Shown: one piece after another, positions 44,230-53,698 of the stretch
Layout: each line of letters starts with the position of its first letter
How positions within the stretch are numbered: the stretch's first letter is position 1
DNA from: Bacteroidaceae bacterium
GTDB taxonomy: Bacteria > Bacteroidota > Bacteroidia > Bacteroidales > Bacteroidaceae
NCBI GenBank assembly: GCA_017427065.1
Contig: JAFRTL010000005.1
Span: 124,001-188,000 of the forward strand
Reading direction: 5' to 3'
Length of the DNA stretch: 64,000 nt
Notes under the pieces: model-generated
Seen by the model: only the letters and a program-made list of their open reading frames with translations
Told to the model about the DNA's origin: nothing
The model's database searches: none
Position numbers and translations under genes: made by a program

Positions 44230-45918
44230 ATGTCGAGACCTAAGATATTTGCATATTGCATTTTTCTATGTCTGCTGATGATTCTGGCGGCTTGTAACCG
44301 CAGTAATCCACAAGTGAAGGCTATTTTACAACAAGCAGATGCACTGATGGAAGAGCATCCGGACAGTGCTTATTCCCTGATTGATTCACTGCATTATCGT
44401 CAATCACTTTCAAAGAAAGAAACTGCTCTCTATGCCCTGCTGTTGGCAAAAGCTAAAGATAAGACTTACCAATCATTGATTCCTTGTGACTCCTTGCTGA
44501 GTTATGCACTGAGATTCTATGATAAGCCCACAGCCAATCGTGCCACTGCATTACTATACAAAGGCTGCTTGGAAGATGAGGTAAATCATGATGAGGATGC
44601 CATCACGCACTTACAGGAGGCACGCCTCATTCTTCAAAACTATCCCGAAGAGAAATCCACTTGCCGCATAACACTGGGACTATTAGGTGATTTATATTAT
44701 CAGCACAAACATTATGAGGATTGTCTGCCAGTGTATAAAGAAACCTTGGAACTCTGTGAGTCGGACAGGGATAAGTCATATACTTTTAAAGACATAAGCT
44801 CATACTATACCATGACTGAACAACAAGATTCGTCATTGTATTACCATCATAAAGCCATTAAACATGCTATATTGACGGAAGATTCTGTTTTGGTAGCAAG
44901 CTCATACCATTCACTCGCTTTAGCCTTCAATGTATTTTCAAAAGTAGATTCGGCATTGTATTATGAAAACCTTGCATTAAACCATACCCCAAATAATAGC
45001 TCAAAAGGAGGCATCTATTACCAGATAGGTTCTATAATGCAGAATTCTGGAGACCTTGAACAGGCTGCCTATTATATAAACAAGGCTAAAGAAGATAGCC
45101 TCTTCAATGGATCTTTTATGATTAACAGAGTGCTTGGAAAGATAGAAACCAGTTTAGAAAATTATAAAGAAGCCAATGTTTATTATAAAAAATATATAGA
45201 CTATCTAGACTCCTTATATACCTTTGAACGTTCTGTGGATGTTCAGAAACTAAAATATGATTATGAAAATAGATTGATGTTGAAGAATGAACAAGTAAAT
45301 AATGAAAGAAAACGTAATAGAATTATTTTCTTCAGCACTTTTTTTGTCTTTTCTTTAATTACTCTTCTAATTTACACATATTATCATTTTAGGCAGTTAC
45401 GACAAAGACAAATCCATGCCATGAGAGAAATGAAGATGAGGTTATCTTCATTAGAGGATGCTATTTTAGATAATCAAAAAACTATTGAGCAACTAAGAAA
45501 AGAATCAGTCAGGACACTTTCTGATGCGAATGAATTACAACTCATAATTCAGGAGAAAGAAGCTGCCATTAAAAAATACGAAAAAGAATCCTTAGAACTA
45601 TCCAATCGATATTTTCAAAAGACAGTTATGTATTCAACGATAGTATCAAGAACGACAAATATCAAAAACAAGAAAAAGCTTCAGATATTCACATCAACCG
45701 AGCAGGAACAGATAAGAAATGAGGTTTTTACCATTTATTACACTTACATTAAACAATTAAGAAATGAGCATCCTACATTGAAAGATGAAGATTTGTTGTT
45801 ACTTTGTTTAGAATCTGCTGGCATCAGCAATCAGGCCATTGCATTGTGCTTTGGTAGTACAGACCCTCATATTGTTTATGCACGTAGAGCAAGAATGAGA
45901 GACAGAATTACAACATAA
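44230..45918 (+). CDS. TPR / transmembrane / coiled-coil / HTH regulator (locus 2)
   Basis: A 562-residue paralogue of the locus 1 regulator. The ATG at 44230 (MSRPKIFAYCIFLCLLMILAAC) is preferred to one at 44179 because it fits the signal and leaves a leader after the promoter. TPR-like repeats fill about 30-340, a TM helix lies at about 363-387 (FFSTFFVFSLITLLIY), a coiled coil follows, and the C-terminal HTH-like end has LKDEDLLLLCLESAGIS, AIALCFGST and YARRARMRDRI. The start NRSNPQVKAILQQADALMEEHPDSA is close to its twin. Unlike locus 1 the doublet operator lies ahead of this gene, suggesting autoregulation. Confidence 0.82.
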   Translation: MSRPKIFAYCIFLCLLMILAACNRSNPQVKAILQQADALMEEHPDSAYSLIDSLHYRQSLSKKETALYALLLAKAKDKTYQSLIPCDSLLSYALRFYDKPTANRATALLYKGCLEDEVNHDEDAITHLQEARLILQNYPEEKSTCRITLGLLGDLYYQHKHYEDCLPVYKETLELCESDRDKSYTFKDISSYYTMTEQQDSSLYYHHKAIKHAILTEDSVLVASSYHSLALAFNVFSKVDSALYYENLALNHTPNNSSKGGIYYQIGSIMQNSGDLEQAAYYINKAKEDSLFNGSFMINRVLGKIETSLENYKEANVYYKKYIDYLDSLYTFERSVDVQKLKYDYENRLMLKNEQVNNERKRNRIIFFSTFFVFSLITLLIYTYYHFRQLRQRQIHAMREMKMRLSSLEDAILDNQKTIEQLRKESVRTLSDANELQLIIQEKEAAIKKYEKESLELSNRYFQKTVMYSTIVSRTTNIKNKKKLQIFTSTEQEQIRNEVFTIYYTYIKQLRNEHPTLKDEDLLLLCLESAGISNQAIALCFGSTDPHIVYARRARMRDRITT

Positions 45919-46059
45919 TAGCAAAGCATTACACTTTATTTTATATTTCTCTTAGTAATCAGCAAGTTACGTTCTTATATCGTTACAGTATTCATATCCA
46001 TCATTACATCTTTGTTTGTAACTTTATGTCAGATTTAATGAACTTAAACACATAAAGTT

Positions 46060-46443
46060 ATGAGAAAGATTAAAGTATTATTTACATTTATGCTGATGCT
46101 TACATTGGCATCTCCTCTGTTTGCACAATCCCCACCAAGTGGTAATGGTGAAGCTAAAATTGAGTATTCTGTAGGAGACCCTTCTGGGAGACCGAGATCT
46201 CCATTGTTTTTTGACATTGCTGTTACTGAAGTAAATAATTGTTTAGAGATTAGTTTCAGTGGCTCTTTGACTGATGTAAACATCGTCATTAGCGATACGG
46301 ATAGCTCTATAGTCTATCAAGAATCTAATGGTTCTATCTATAATGGAAAGACTATCTACATTAATCCTGCTGATGGCTATCCCTATGATATAGAGATTAC
46401 ATCGTCTACTATTAATATAGTGGGTATAATCTATGTTGAGTAA
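46060..46443 (+). CDS. DUF3244 exported protein (locus 2)
   Basis: A 127-residue exported protein (signal MLMLTLASPLFAQ). It keeps the DUF3244 blocks NNCLEISFSGSLTDVNIVI and YPYDIEITSSTINIVGIIYVE of its locus 1 twin. The segment after the signal (PPSGNGEAKIEYSVG) differs. It follows the regulator after 141 bases, and TTTG plus TAACTTTA near 46010-46026 may give it a weak promoter of its own. Function unknown. Confidence 0.78.
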   Translation: MRKIKVLFTFMLMLTLASPLFAQSPPSGNGEAKIEYSVGDPSGRPRSPLFFDIAVTEVNNCLEISFSGSLTDVNIVISDTDSSIVYQESNGSIYNGKTIYINPADGYPYDIEITSSTINIVGIIYVE

Positions 46444-46492
46444 TACTATCCCATTAATAATCAATAATTATTAACATTTAAAACAATTTTCC

Positions 46493-47227
46493 ATGAAAAC
46501 AAATTTTTATTTCCTTGCTAGCCTTACATTAGGTTTATTAGCAACTTCCTGCCAGAATGGTTTGGAAGAAGTTTTGGAACAAAAAGCCGTTCAAGATGAA
46601 CTTGCTACTACTCGTGTGGAGATTGAAACTCCAATCGATGAAGAAATTATAGAAGAGTATGCCCTTGGACCTGCTATTTCTGGGCCGACAATTATTACAG
46701 GCACAAGCCAAGTATCTTATACTGTCAATCCACCATTTGGTAGTGTTAATACAATTTGGTCTCACAATACTGCGATTTTCAACGAACACGGAAACTCTGA
46801 TACAGCACTCACTGTATCCTTGAAAAACGCAAATACAACAGCAGATGTGACGATTTTTGCAACTTTCTACGACTCAAATAATAATGTCATAAGTCAAAGC
46901 AGATTTGATACTGGTATAAACGGCCCTCATTATAATCATTGCAGCATCCGTGTGATACGCTCGTCAGATGGTGCCGAGATTTATCCAAACCATACGGCAT
47001 ATATGGAACCAAACACATATTATTATGCTTATTTCTACACTTCGACTGGTGGTAGCATGGATCTTGATTGGTCCTTCTATGATGATGGTATGGAGATCCT
47101 AAATAGTTATGCACATACTCTCTACTTTAAGACAGGAAGCGACAATTATGATTGCTTCCTCCATGTTGACGGAAGAATGTACGGCAGCAGTATCACAAAA
47201 GCATTGCTTGGAGTAGTTTTATACTAA
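46493..47227 (+). CDS. SCQNGLEEVLEQ lipoprotein (locus 2)
   Basis: A 244-residue lipoprotein (LASLTLGLLATSC). The mature start QNGLEEVLEQKAVQDELATTR matches its twin at 39261 almost residue for residue, while the body has diverged; shared landmarks are FGSVNTIWSHNT against FGVTTIDWSYNT, TGINGPHYNHCSIRV and YMEPNTYYYAYFYTS. A predicted all-beta surface protein of unknown role. Confidence 0.82.
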   Translation: MKTNFYFLASLTLGLLATSCQNGLEEVLEQKAVQDELATTRVEIETPIDEEIIEEYALGPAISGPTIITGTSQVSYTVNPPFGSVNTIWSHNTAIFNEHGNSDTALTVSLKNANTTADVTIFATFYDSNNNVISQSRFDTGINGPHYNHCSIRVIRSSDGAEIYPNHTAYMEPNTYYYAYFYTSTGGSMDLDWSFYDDGMEILNSYAHTLYFKTGSDNYDCFLHVDGRMYGSSITKALLGVVLY

Positions 47228-47301
47228 ATAAAAGGGAATAGTTCCTTGGAATTCAGAAATTCAATCATAACCTTTGCTTCAAATATAAATGTCTTTGACT
47301 T

Positions 47302-47688
47302 ATGAAAACAATTAGATTTCTCAATTTCTGCCTTTCAATGGCAATTTATTTTTGTAGCTTTAGTGCCTGCAGTGATGACGACCCTGAGGAAACCGTCAGG
47401 CCTCCATACATGTATGCTGAGCAGACTCTTTATGAGATAGACGCAGCTTCACAAGTTATTAACGTGCACCTGAATACTAATATAGATAAACTTGATTTAT
47501 GGATTCAAGATAAATATTCATGGATTCAGCTGGCGGATATGAAAGAAGGAGAGAACGTTAAGAATTATCAGTTTCAGGTAGCAGATAATACAACGGGGGA
47601 ACTGAGAGAATGTGGTATTGTGATAATAGATCCGGAGAACCGCATAGCAGCCGTTACCATAACGATTCGTCAGTCTGTTGTAGAATAA
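47302..47688 (+). CDS. Small lipoprotein with BACON-like domain (locus 2)
   Basis: A 128-residue lipoprotein (SMAIYFCSFSAC-SDDD). The mature part has an Ig-like pattern, YEIDAASQVINVHLNTNID, then YSWIQLADM and ending RIAAVTITIRQSV, as in BACON (carbohydrate- or mucin-associated) domains. That call is moderate. It occupies the place of the 38681 gene in locus 1. The TonB receptor starts 32 bases later. Confidence 0.7.
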   Translation: MKTIRFLNFCLSMAIYFCSFSACSDDDPEETVRPPYMYAEQTLYEIDAASQVINVHLNTNIDKLDLWIQDKYSWIQLADMKEGENVKNYQFQVADNTTGELRECGIVIIDPENRIAAVTITIRQSVVE

Positions 47689-47720
47689 GTGTTTTGTTTT
47701 GATTTAAACTGAGTGATACC

Positions 47721-50324
47721 ATGAATGCTAGGTTAATACTATGGCTATATCTTTCAGTGTTTCTCTACCTACCGCTCAGTGCCCAGAACGTGGTACTGAG
47801 CGGACTGGTGACAGATGCATCTACAGGCGAACCGTTGATAGGTGTGACGGTGTATAACACGGATCGTCGCACAGGTACCACGACTAACTCAACAGGGCAT
47901 TATACCATTACCTTGCCTAGTAACAGGGCATTGGAACTGGTGTTCAGCTATGTGGGCTATGCCTCCAACACGCAGAACCTTACGCTGACACGTGACACGA
48001 AGCTGGACATACAGCTTAGACAGGACACACAAAACCTGCGTGAAGTGCAGGTCTATGGTACTCGCCACAACTTTGGCGTGCAAAGTTCACAGATGAGTGC
48101 CATAGCCGTTAGTGCTGAACAGATTAGGAAGTTGCCTAGCCTACTTGGAGAGGTAGATGTATTGAAGTCGTTGCAGCGGTTACCTGGTGTGCAGAGCAGT
48201 GGCGAAGGGCGTTCGGGCATCTTCGTGCGTGGTGGCGACTACGACCAGAACCTCTTCACGCTGGATGGCATCACCCTGTATAACCCAGAGCATCTGCAAG
48301 GATTCACCTCTGCAGTGAATGCTGATGTGATGGATGATGTGGTGCTCTACAAGGGTGCTTTCCCTGCCCGTTTTGGCAGTCGCCTCTCCAGCGTAGTGGA
48401 CGTAAGCCTACGCGAAGGAGATATAGAAAGACATCGCCTCTCTGTCACAGCAGGCATGCTGGCCTCTCGTATTCAGGCAGAGGGTCCGCTATGGAAGGGG
48501 CATACCTCCTATAATATCGCTGCCCGTGTGAGCTACTTCGGTGCTATCGTGAAACCAATGCTGCAGGAAGTCATCTATGATAATCCTGGACAGATGGACA
48601 ACTACAGCCACATGCGCTACTGGGATGTGAATGCCAAGTTGACGCACAGGTTCTCTGATAACGACAAACTTTCAGCAGTGTTCTATATGGGGCACGACGT
48701 GAACAATGCCACACCCGATGAAACTATTCAATTATTCGACTACAGCCCTCAACTCATAGACATTATTGAACGGAGTGAGACAAGGGATCGATGGAGCAAT
48801 CTGCTTGGAGGTTTGCTTTTCACGCACCAATACAGTCCTGATCTGCGTCTGGATGCATCTGTGAGCTACAGCGGATACAATAACAAGCTGAGTTATTTAA
48901 ACTACAAAAGCAACAAAATTGGCCTGAACCTCTTCGGGGGCGGTAGGGATGTTGCGGAATTGTTCATTTTGCATACCTCTGATTATGGCACTACTTACCG
49001 CTCTGAAATTCAAGACTTGGGAGCCACGGCCAACCTTACCTACCTGATAGGTGGGGTGCATGAAGTGCAGGGTGGTCTGCAGATAGGAAGCCAACGACTC
49101 TCGCCATCGTTCAGTTCCGATTATTACACCTACCAAAAAGCCGCCGCAAATGAGGATGTTGTGAAGAACAGAGGGCTTGGAGATGAACGCTATAAAATTA
49201 CGGAAAACCAATTATCAAACAGCCTAAAGGGTAGCCATACGGTGACATCTTTTGCTGCACACGTGGAAGACGACTGGGATATCAACGAAAAGCTGAAAGC
49301 CAATTTGGGCATCCGTCTGCAGGGGTACGGAGTGGAAGGAAGCATGAAACTTGCCATAGAACCACGTGCTTCCCTACGCATGCTTCTCTCTAAAGGAATC
49401 TCCCTGAAGGCAGCATACTCCCGTATGTCACAGGGTGTGTTTCTGCTAAGCAGCAGTAGCCTTACCAACCCGTCGGATGTATGGATACCACTCTTTAAGG
49501 ATATGGATCTGGGCATCTCTGACCAGCTGTCACTGGGTTATAATCAAGACCTGAGCAGCGGCATCAATCTCTCTGTGGAGGGATACTACAAGTGGCTGGA
49601 TGGTACAGTGGATTACAAGGAAGGGGCCTCACTCGCTGGAAGCAGTGACTGGAATGACGCCATCGCTCAAGGGAAAGGCAAGGCTTACGGTGTGGAGCTG
49701 ATGGTACAGAAGACCATTGGCACCACAACTGGCCATATAGGCTATACATGGAGCAAAGCGCTACGTACTTTCGACCGGGAAGGAATGGTGCTGAATAGCG
49801 GACGCGAGTTCTTTGCCATAGGTGACCGCAGGCACAACTTCAACATCAGCATCACACAGCGCCTGAGCAAGAACTGGGACCTGTCTGCAGCCTGGACCTA
49901 CCAGAGCGGGCGCAGGGCAACCTTTGCTTCTACCTCCGTGCCGAGTCCAGTATTCGACGAGTTCAACAACTATATACCACTGGCTGACGGTTATTCCAGA
50001 CAATGGTATCCAGAGAACCCTGCTTATGAAACCACTACGGATGGGTATTATGAGGACACTTACGTGGCGCACGTGGTACGCATGAATACCTATGGCAAAC
50101 GCAACGGCTATGTGCTGCCAGCCGTACACCGTCTGGATTTGAGCCTGAGCCACCATGGGAGCATAGGCATAGGTGAGATGATCTGCGACATTAGTATCTA
50201 TAACCTGTACAACCAGCAGAATATCTCTACGGTATATTGGGGCTTTCAGGACAATCGCCGTGCCCTAAAGGGCGTGTGCATGTTCCCCATCATGCCCTCC
50301 ATCAGTCTGACACTAAAACTCTAA
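47721..50324 (+). CDS. TonB-dependent receptor with carboxypeptidase-like domain (locus 2)
   Basis: An 867-residue paralogue of the receptor at 35984. The signal (FLYLPLSAQ) is followed by the CarboxypepD_reg-like domain (VVLSGLVTDASTGEPLIGV), the plug (LPSLLGEVDVLKSLQRLPGV, GIFVRGGDYDQNLFTLDGI) and the barrel, ending SISLTLKL. The barrel middle (about 340-470) differs most from the twin, which suggests a changed substrate. Its base composition is less GC-rich than that of its twin. The DUF4249 gene starts six bases after the stop. Confidence 0.96.
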   Translation: MNARLILWLYLSVFLYLPLSAQNVVLSGLVTDASTGEPLIGVTVYNTDRRTGTTTNSTGHYTITLPSNRALELVFSYVGYASNTQNLTLTRDTKLDIQLRQDTQNLREVQVYGTRHNFGVQSSQMSAIAVSAEQIRKLPSLLGEVDVLKSLQRLPGVQSSGEGRSGIFVRGGDYDQNLFTLDGITLYNPEHLQGFTSAVNADVMDDVVLYKGAFPARFGSRLSSVVDVSLREGDIERHRLSVTAGMLASRIQAEGPLWKGHTSYNIAARVSYFGAIVKPMLQEVIYDNPGQMDNYSHMRYWDVNAKLTHRFSDNDKLSAVFYMGHDVNNATPDETIQLFDYSPQLIDIIERSETRDRWSNLLGGLLFTHQYSPDLRLDASVSYSGYNNKLSYLNYKSNKIGLNLFGGGRDVAELFILHTSDYGTTYRSEIQDLGATANLTYLIGGVHEVQGGLQIGSQRLSPSFSSDYYTYQKAAANEDVVKNRGLGDERYKITENQLSNSLKGSHTVTSFAAHVEDDWDINEKLKANLGIRLQGYGVEGSMKLAIEPRASLRMLLSKGISLKAAYSRMSQGVFLLSSSSLTNPSDVWIPLFKDMDLGISDQLSLGYNQDLSSGINLSVEGYYKWLDGTVDYKEGASLAGSSDWNDAIAQGKGKAYGVELMVQKTIGTTTGHIGYTWSKALRTFDREGMVLNSGREFFAIGDRRHNFNISITQRLSKNWDLSAAWTYQSGRRATFASTSVPSPVFDEFNNYIPLADGYSRQWYPENPAYETTTDGYYEDTYVAHVVRMNTYGKRNGYVLPAVHRLDLSLSHHGSIGIGEMICDISIYNLYNQQNISTVYWGFQDNRRALKGVCMFPIMPSISLTLKL

Positions 50325-50330
50325 ACTGCC

Positions 50331-51401
50331 ATGAGAATAAAAAATACTATTATATTACTTATAATTGCTCTTATGGGCACCTCCTGCGAGCGTACGTTGG
50401 ATTTTGTGACAGGTGACGATGGTATGGGCGATATGACTATAGGAGCCATCGCAGTCACAGGTGCGCCAATGATAGTTTATGTAAACAAGGCCGTAGCGGT
50501 AGATAAATCCCAGTTGACGGAATACATAGGCATGGGAGAAGACCGCATCAGGTATATGCAGGCAGGCGAAGCTGTGGACTATATGCAGGATACGTATTTT
50601 AAGAAATCTGCAGTGAAGGAAGCACAAGTATCTGTAGAGGTCAACGGACAGCATACCTATCCTTTATCATTTAATGAAAGCAGTTATGGATACTCCAGCG
50701 ATTATGTGCCCAAGGAAGGGGATCACATTGTGGTAAAAGTTATAGCGGGCGGACAGGAGCTTCATGCTGAAACCGTTGTACCTTCAAAGCCTGAAATAGA
50801 AATCTTGAACTATGAAGTACTGGCAGAGAATCCGTACAGGGAAGTGGAAGGATACATGTTCCGCACTGACACCATTATGCGCATTACCTGTAGAATCAAT
50901 GGGCAACAAGGACAGCATTATTATCGACTGAGAGTAAGGAGTGAAAGGGATGTATATGGATGGTGGCACGGTGCAGGTAAGTATGATGGCTATCAGATGC
51001 AGGATGTATATTTCTCTGACGATGAAATCTTCGTGGATAAACGACTGTCAAAAGGTTTTGGTGGCTGGAAGCCTTATTTTTCCAACGTATTCGATGACTC
51101 ACTGATAAGTACTGGTGGACATACCTTTACACTGGACAGCCCTAAGATGCCAAGGAAAATTTATGGTTCCATGACCTCCACCTCAAATCAGGAACATGGG
51201 CCTTTGCCCCCTCAAGTAATGATAGAACTGCAGGCCATCAGTCCAGAGCTGTATCACTATCTGAAGTCTGCAGAACTTTATCGACTTACCTATAATGATG
51301 CTTATGCAGAGCCTGTGCAGATTTATGGAAACGTCGAAGGTGGCTGGGGCATCTTTGGTGCCCTAAGTTATGACAGGCACTTCGTGGAGTATGGGGAGTG
51401 A
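50331..51401 (+). CDS. DUF4249 lipoprotein (locus 2)
   Basis: A 356-residue lipoprotein (ALMGTSC-ERTLDFVTGDD) of the DUF4249 family and paralogue of 34885. Conserved with the twin are VSVEVNGQHTYPLSFNES, YVPKEGDHIVVKVIAGG, KPEIEILNYEVLAENPYR and the end GIFGALSYDRHFVEYGE. It is co-transcribed with the receptor at 47721 and presumably forms an outer-membrane uptake complex with it. Confidence 0.92.
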   Translation: MRIKNTIILLIIALMGTSCERTLDFVTGDDGMGDMTIGAIAVTGAPMIVYVNKAVAVDKSQLTEYIGMGEDRIRYMQAGEAVDYMQDTYFKKSAVKEAQVSVEVNGQHTYPLSFNESSYGYSSDYVPKEGDHIVVKVIAGGQELHAETVVPSKPEIEILNYEVLAENPYREVEGYMFRTDTIMRITCRINGQQGQHYYRLRVRSERDVYGWWHGAGKYDGYQMQDVYFSDDEIFVDKRLSKGFGGWKPYFSNVFDDSLISTGGHTFTLDSPKMPRKIYGSMTSTSNQEHGPLPPQVMIELQAISPELYHYLKSAELYRLTYNDAYAEPVQIYGNVEGGWGIFGALSYDRHFVEYGE

Positions 51402-51804
51402 AGGAAATTATTTATTAAACTTAATTTGTGAATAAATATGGTATACAACTCTAGCTAATTCATCAGACTCATTGAACATCCAGATGCAATATTCAAGGTC
51501 TATGAATATTTCATAAGTGTTATCGTGTAGAAAAGAAGGTAAGATGTAATAGTAATGGCTATTATTTGCACATCTTACGAGTGTTAAAATTAGTGGTATT
51601 TCCATCTCCGTCCTCGTGTGTCTCATGTATACATGAACGAAGGGTAAGTTGATAATAACGACTTTTTGTTAGCGAATATATATCTTTTTAATAATCAATA
51701 TTAAGGAGATTTTTTGCCTAAAATGTGGTTAATTAAATAAATATGATTATTTTTGGAATGATATTCCAAATGGAATGTTGAATATTTAATTTTTAAATTG
51801 TCTT
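51402..51804. other. AT-rich gap, possible small gene
   Basis: A 403-base space. A minus-strand frame at 51408-51626 could encode 72 residues (with IFIDLEYCIWMFNESDELA and VVYHIYSQI), which look protein-like, but no ribosome-binding site or promoter stands out. A 14-bp palindrome TCATGTATACATGA (51623-51636) sits at its start. I see nothing else. Confidence 0.25.
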
Positions 51805-53010
51805 ATGCCAAGTATATTAAGTGAATATGTAGCAAGTGGGATGAGTATATTGGATCTTAAAAAAGAACTCAGTAGATTACGAATAGAATATAATAAGTTG
51901 ACTGGGCGAAATCTCTTTATCTTTGCTTCAGACTTTACCAAAGGAAAACAAGGTGTTGATGTCACATTGAATCAAGATGATTTTTACATGATTCAGGATA
52001 TTCTTCGAGAATCAAAAAGGAAACAGATTGACATCTATCTTGAGACTCCTGGTGGTAGTGGAGAAGCAGCAGAGGAGATTGCAAGGTTTCTACATACTAA
52101 ATTTGAAGAAGTGAATTTTGTAATAGCAGGCGAAGCAAAAAGTGCTGGTACCATTTTGGTTATGTGTGCCGATAACATCTATATGTGTAGTACTGGAAGT
52201 TTAGGCCCAATAGATGCTCAGGTGCAGATAGGTCGTAAGATGGTATCTGCTTATGATTATACTACATGGGTGAAGGAAAGACGTGATGAGGCCATTATAA
52301 ATGGCAAATTGAATCCATTCGATGCTATTATGGTTGCTCAAATATCTCCTGGAGAATTATATGGCGTAGAGAATTCACTTCAGTTTGCAAAGGATCTTGT
52401 TAAAGGATGGTTACCAAAGTATAAATTCAAGAACTGGAATGTAACTCAAACAAGACATCTTCCTGTAACTCCTGAAATGAAAGCTCAAAGAGCGTCTGAA
52501 ATTTCGGATAAACTGTGTAATCACATGGATTGGCATTCCCATGGACGTTCTCTTAAGATAGAAGACCTAAGTAAAGAGCTCCTTATAGAGGATATAGACA
52601 ACAATCCATCTCTTGCTGATGTTGTTTATAGGATTAAGACTGTTATACGACTCATTTTTGAGTCTAGTACTGATTATAAAATTTATAACTGGGAAGACTG
52701 TGAATTATCTCGAACAGCAAATGTTACCCATATGCCATTTCAGCCCCCTCGGCCTAAAAATACCCCGAAAAATGTAAATACTATAGATTTTAGTATTGTC
52801 TGTCCAAAATGTAAAAAAGCACATCTTGTTAGAGGGTATCTTGATATAAACAGTAATGATATTAAAAACTTAAAACTACCGACACATCCGCTGGTGAAAG
52901 ATGGTGAAATTTTGGCATGTGATAGCATTGGTTGTGGATTTAATATTGATTTAAAACCGATTAAAAATACAATAGAAAACCAACTTAAAAGAAAAATAAC
53001 AATTCGATAA
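51805..53010 (+). CDS. SDH-family Clp-fold serine protease with zinc ribbon
   Basis: A 401-residue protein of the SDH (serine dehydrogenase proteinase)/SppA-like Clp-fold group. The oxyanion-type loop is YLETPGGSGEAAEEIARFL (about 78-96), the probable nucleophile is Ser113 in GEAKSAGTILVMCAD, and GSLGPIDAQ follows as in SppA. A C-terminal extension (about 330-380) has a zinc-ribbon pattern, CPKCKKAH and CDSIGCGF. No signal peptide, so it is cytoplasmic. Members of this family are found in mobile and defence-rich regions. A 62-residue gene follows after four bases. Confidence 0.85.
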   Translation: MPSILSEYVASGMSILDLKKELSRLRIEYNKLTGRNLFIFASDFTKGKQGVDVTLNQDDFYMIQDILRESKRKQIDIYLETPGGSGEAAEEIARFLHTKFEEVNFVIAGEAKSAGTILVMCADNIYMCSTGSLGPIDAQVQIGRKMVSAYDYTTWVKERRDEAIINGKLNPFDAIMVAQISPGELYGVENSLQFAKDLVKGWLPKYKFKNWNVTQTRHLPVTPEMKAQRASEISDKLCNHMDWHSHGRSLKIEDLSKELLIEDIDNNPSLADVVYRIKTVIRLIFESSTDYKIYNWEDCELSRTANVTHMPFQPPRPKNTPKNVNTIDFSIVCPKCKKAHLVRGYLDINSNDIKNLKLPTHPLVKDGEILACDSIGCGFNIDLKPIKNTIENQLKRKITIR

Positions 53011-53014
53011 AAGT

Positions 53015-53203
53015 ATGGAAGATATGAATCAGATCAACGACTCCCTTCAGGATTTTGTGGCCGAAGTAAAAGAAGGGAAATATTCAGATGAAACGCTTTC
53101 TTCTGAGGATGTTCTTATTTATACTAGACCACGTGAAGAGTTCCTTTCTTTCGAAAATAACAATTTCGAGGAAAACTGCGTTATTTTATATGGGATTAGC
53201 TAA
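53015..53203 (+). CDS. Small acidic protein paired with the SDH protease
   Basis: A 62-residue acidic protein (DSLQDFVAEVKEGKYSD, SSEDVLIYTRPREEF), starting four bases after the protease stop and followed by a terminator. It has no recognised family. The tight pairing suggests an inhibitor, adaptor or antitoxin-like partner; this is inference from context only. Confidence 0.55.
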   Translation: MEDMNQINDSLQDFVAEVKEGKYSDETLSSEDVLIYTRPREEFLSFENNNFEENCVILYGIS

Positions 53204-53235
53204 TCCTTAGCTTCAATTAATTGTAATGAAAAAAT

Positions 53236-53265
53236 CGCTGCCTAATTATTGGGCAGCGGTTTCTT
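53236..53265 (+). terminator. Rho-independent terminator after the protease pair
   Basis: CGCTGCC (53236-53242) pairs with GGCAGCG (53252-53258), followed by a T-rich run. The rest of the gap to 53698 is AT-rich; a weaker hairpin near 53407-53427 followed by TTTTT may be a second terminator, and TAATTTTG at 53668-53675 is a likely -7 element of the next gene. Confidence 0.8.
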
Positions 53266-53698
53266 TTACATTTACCCCTGTTTTGTTACAGTGCGAGTAT
53301 TATCAGTAAAACTCTGCAATTAAAAACACTACTGCTGAATTAATAAAGAACAAGACTATTCCCAGTAAATAATGAGATAAAGAAATAATTGTATATCATT
53401 ACTTAAGCCGCTACCTTTGAGTGGCAGAGGTTTTTCTATATACCTTATCCATCAACTCCCACTTAAATTTACCTTTTTCAATGTGAACAGTCCATAAGAA
53501 AAAAGATTTCTTCTCCAAGTCATTGGAGTAGTAGAATTATATCCATGCAAAAACATATATTTTATCCTTTTTATTTCGCAAAATGAAATTATTTATATTT
53601 TTACGAAAAAAGGCAAAAAGGGAATAAAAAACTTATCAAATTCCATCTACATTTATAGTTTATTTCCTAATTTTGTAAAAGATAAGAATTAATTATTA

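Noticed and set aside
53405-53432. Second terminator or small RNA end in the gap before 53699
   Set aside because: The stem needs mismatches and its role is unclear; mentioned with the first terminator but not called.
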